DNA of 64,000 bases from Bacteroidales bacterium UBA1176 (GTDB lineage Bacteria; Bacteroidota; Bacteroidia; Bacteroidales; WCHB1-69), in NCBI GenBank assembly GCA_002311645.1, contig DBYW01000003.1:162814-226813 (forward strand), read 5' to 3'. Positions 63,901-64,000 of the stretch are shown here, piece after piece. The notes beneath the pieces were generated by a model that was not told the DNA's origin, ran no database searches, and worked only from the letters and a program-made list of their open reading frames with translations. Every line of letters begins with the position of its first letter. Positions within the stretch are counted from its first letter, which is position 1. The translations under genes were made by a program, and so were the position numbers.

Positions 63901-64000
63901 CCCAGAACTGCTTCTTATAGTTATAATTTAAGGTAACTACTGCTACAAATTTTCTCCCCTCGGAATTTGTTGTAACTAAATCCAATGCGTCATTCGGAGC
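63901..64000. other. Right-edge 100 bases, no gene assigned
   Basis: AT-rich sequence with a possible weak ACAAATT/AATTTGT hairpin (about 63944-63970). An ATG at 63985 opens a frame that runs off the window, too short to judge. Confidence 0.4.

Overview
The window looks like chromosomal DNA from a Bacteroidota organism, most likely an uncultured member of Bacteroidales. The evidence is: (i) core promoters of the Bacteroidota type (TTG, about 19-20 bases, TAnnTTTG) in front of many genes; (ii) a secreted protein with a type IX secretion (T9SS) C-terminal sorting domain; (iii) the gene order bamD - rpoZ - coaBC - DUF4835 - recN; (iv) FISUMP, CARDB and choice-of-anchor domains; (v) a near-absence of Shine-Dalgarno sequences. 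I cannot name a genus.

Layout. 1-3.3 kb: an MscS channel cut by the left edge, then an envelope-folding pair on the minus strand (PpiC-type foldase and a SurA-like lipoprotein). 3.5-8.5 kb: folC, an RluD-type pseudouridine synthase and a secreted CAP-like protein. 8.6-12.8 kb: rpmH (52 codons), a second SurA-type foldase, a MoxR ATPase and an orphan sensor kinase. 12.9-19.9 kb: glmS, then a 1013-residue TPR protein and an outer-membrane barrel. 19.9-21.0 kb: a CAU-anticodon tRNA, its terminator, and a palindrome-rich repeat. 21.0-43.0 kb: an operon-like block of four secreted proteins (4171, 401, 475 and 2267 residues), the last with 49-residue tandem repeats and the T9SS sorting domain. 43.3-52.0 kb: a compact housekeeping run (bamD, rpoZ, coaBC, DUF4835, recN, a barrel, xseB, an O-methyltransferase, trmD and an O-antigen-ligase-like protein). 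52.1-59.1 kb: a 1336-residue FISUMP protein, rpmB and a TonB-dependent receptor. 59.1-59.8 kb: a second copy of the palindrome-rich repeat inside a MITE-like element. 59.8-63.6 kb: a MetH activation-domain protein, ruvC, a retropepsin-like protease and corA on the minus strand, then a metallophosphoesterase. 63.7-63.9 kb: a probable structured RNA with its own promoter and hairpin terminator.

The biology is mainly cell envelope: outer-membrane protein folding (two or three PPIases, BamD), barrels, large surface adhesins and one T9SS tail. Translation and cofactor genes are interspersed. The most unusual items are the palindrome-rich repeat family (20.1 kb and 59.1 kb), the four-gene giant-exoprotein operon, a terminator-like hairpin inside the signal-peptide codons of the FISUMP gene, and the unassigned RNA at the right edge. 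All identities come from reading motifs; no database search was run.
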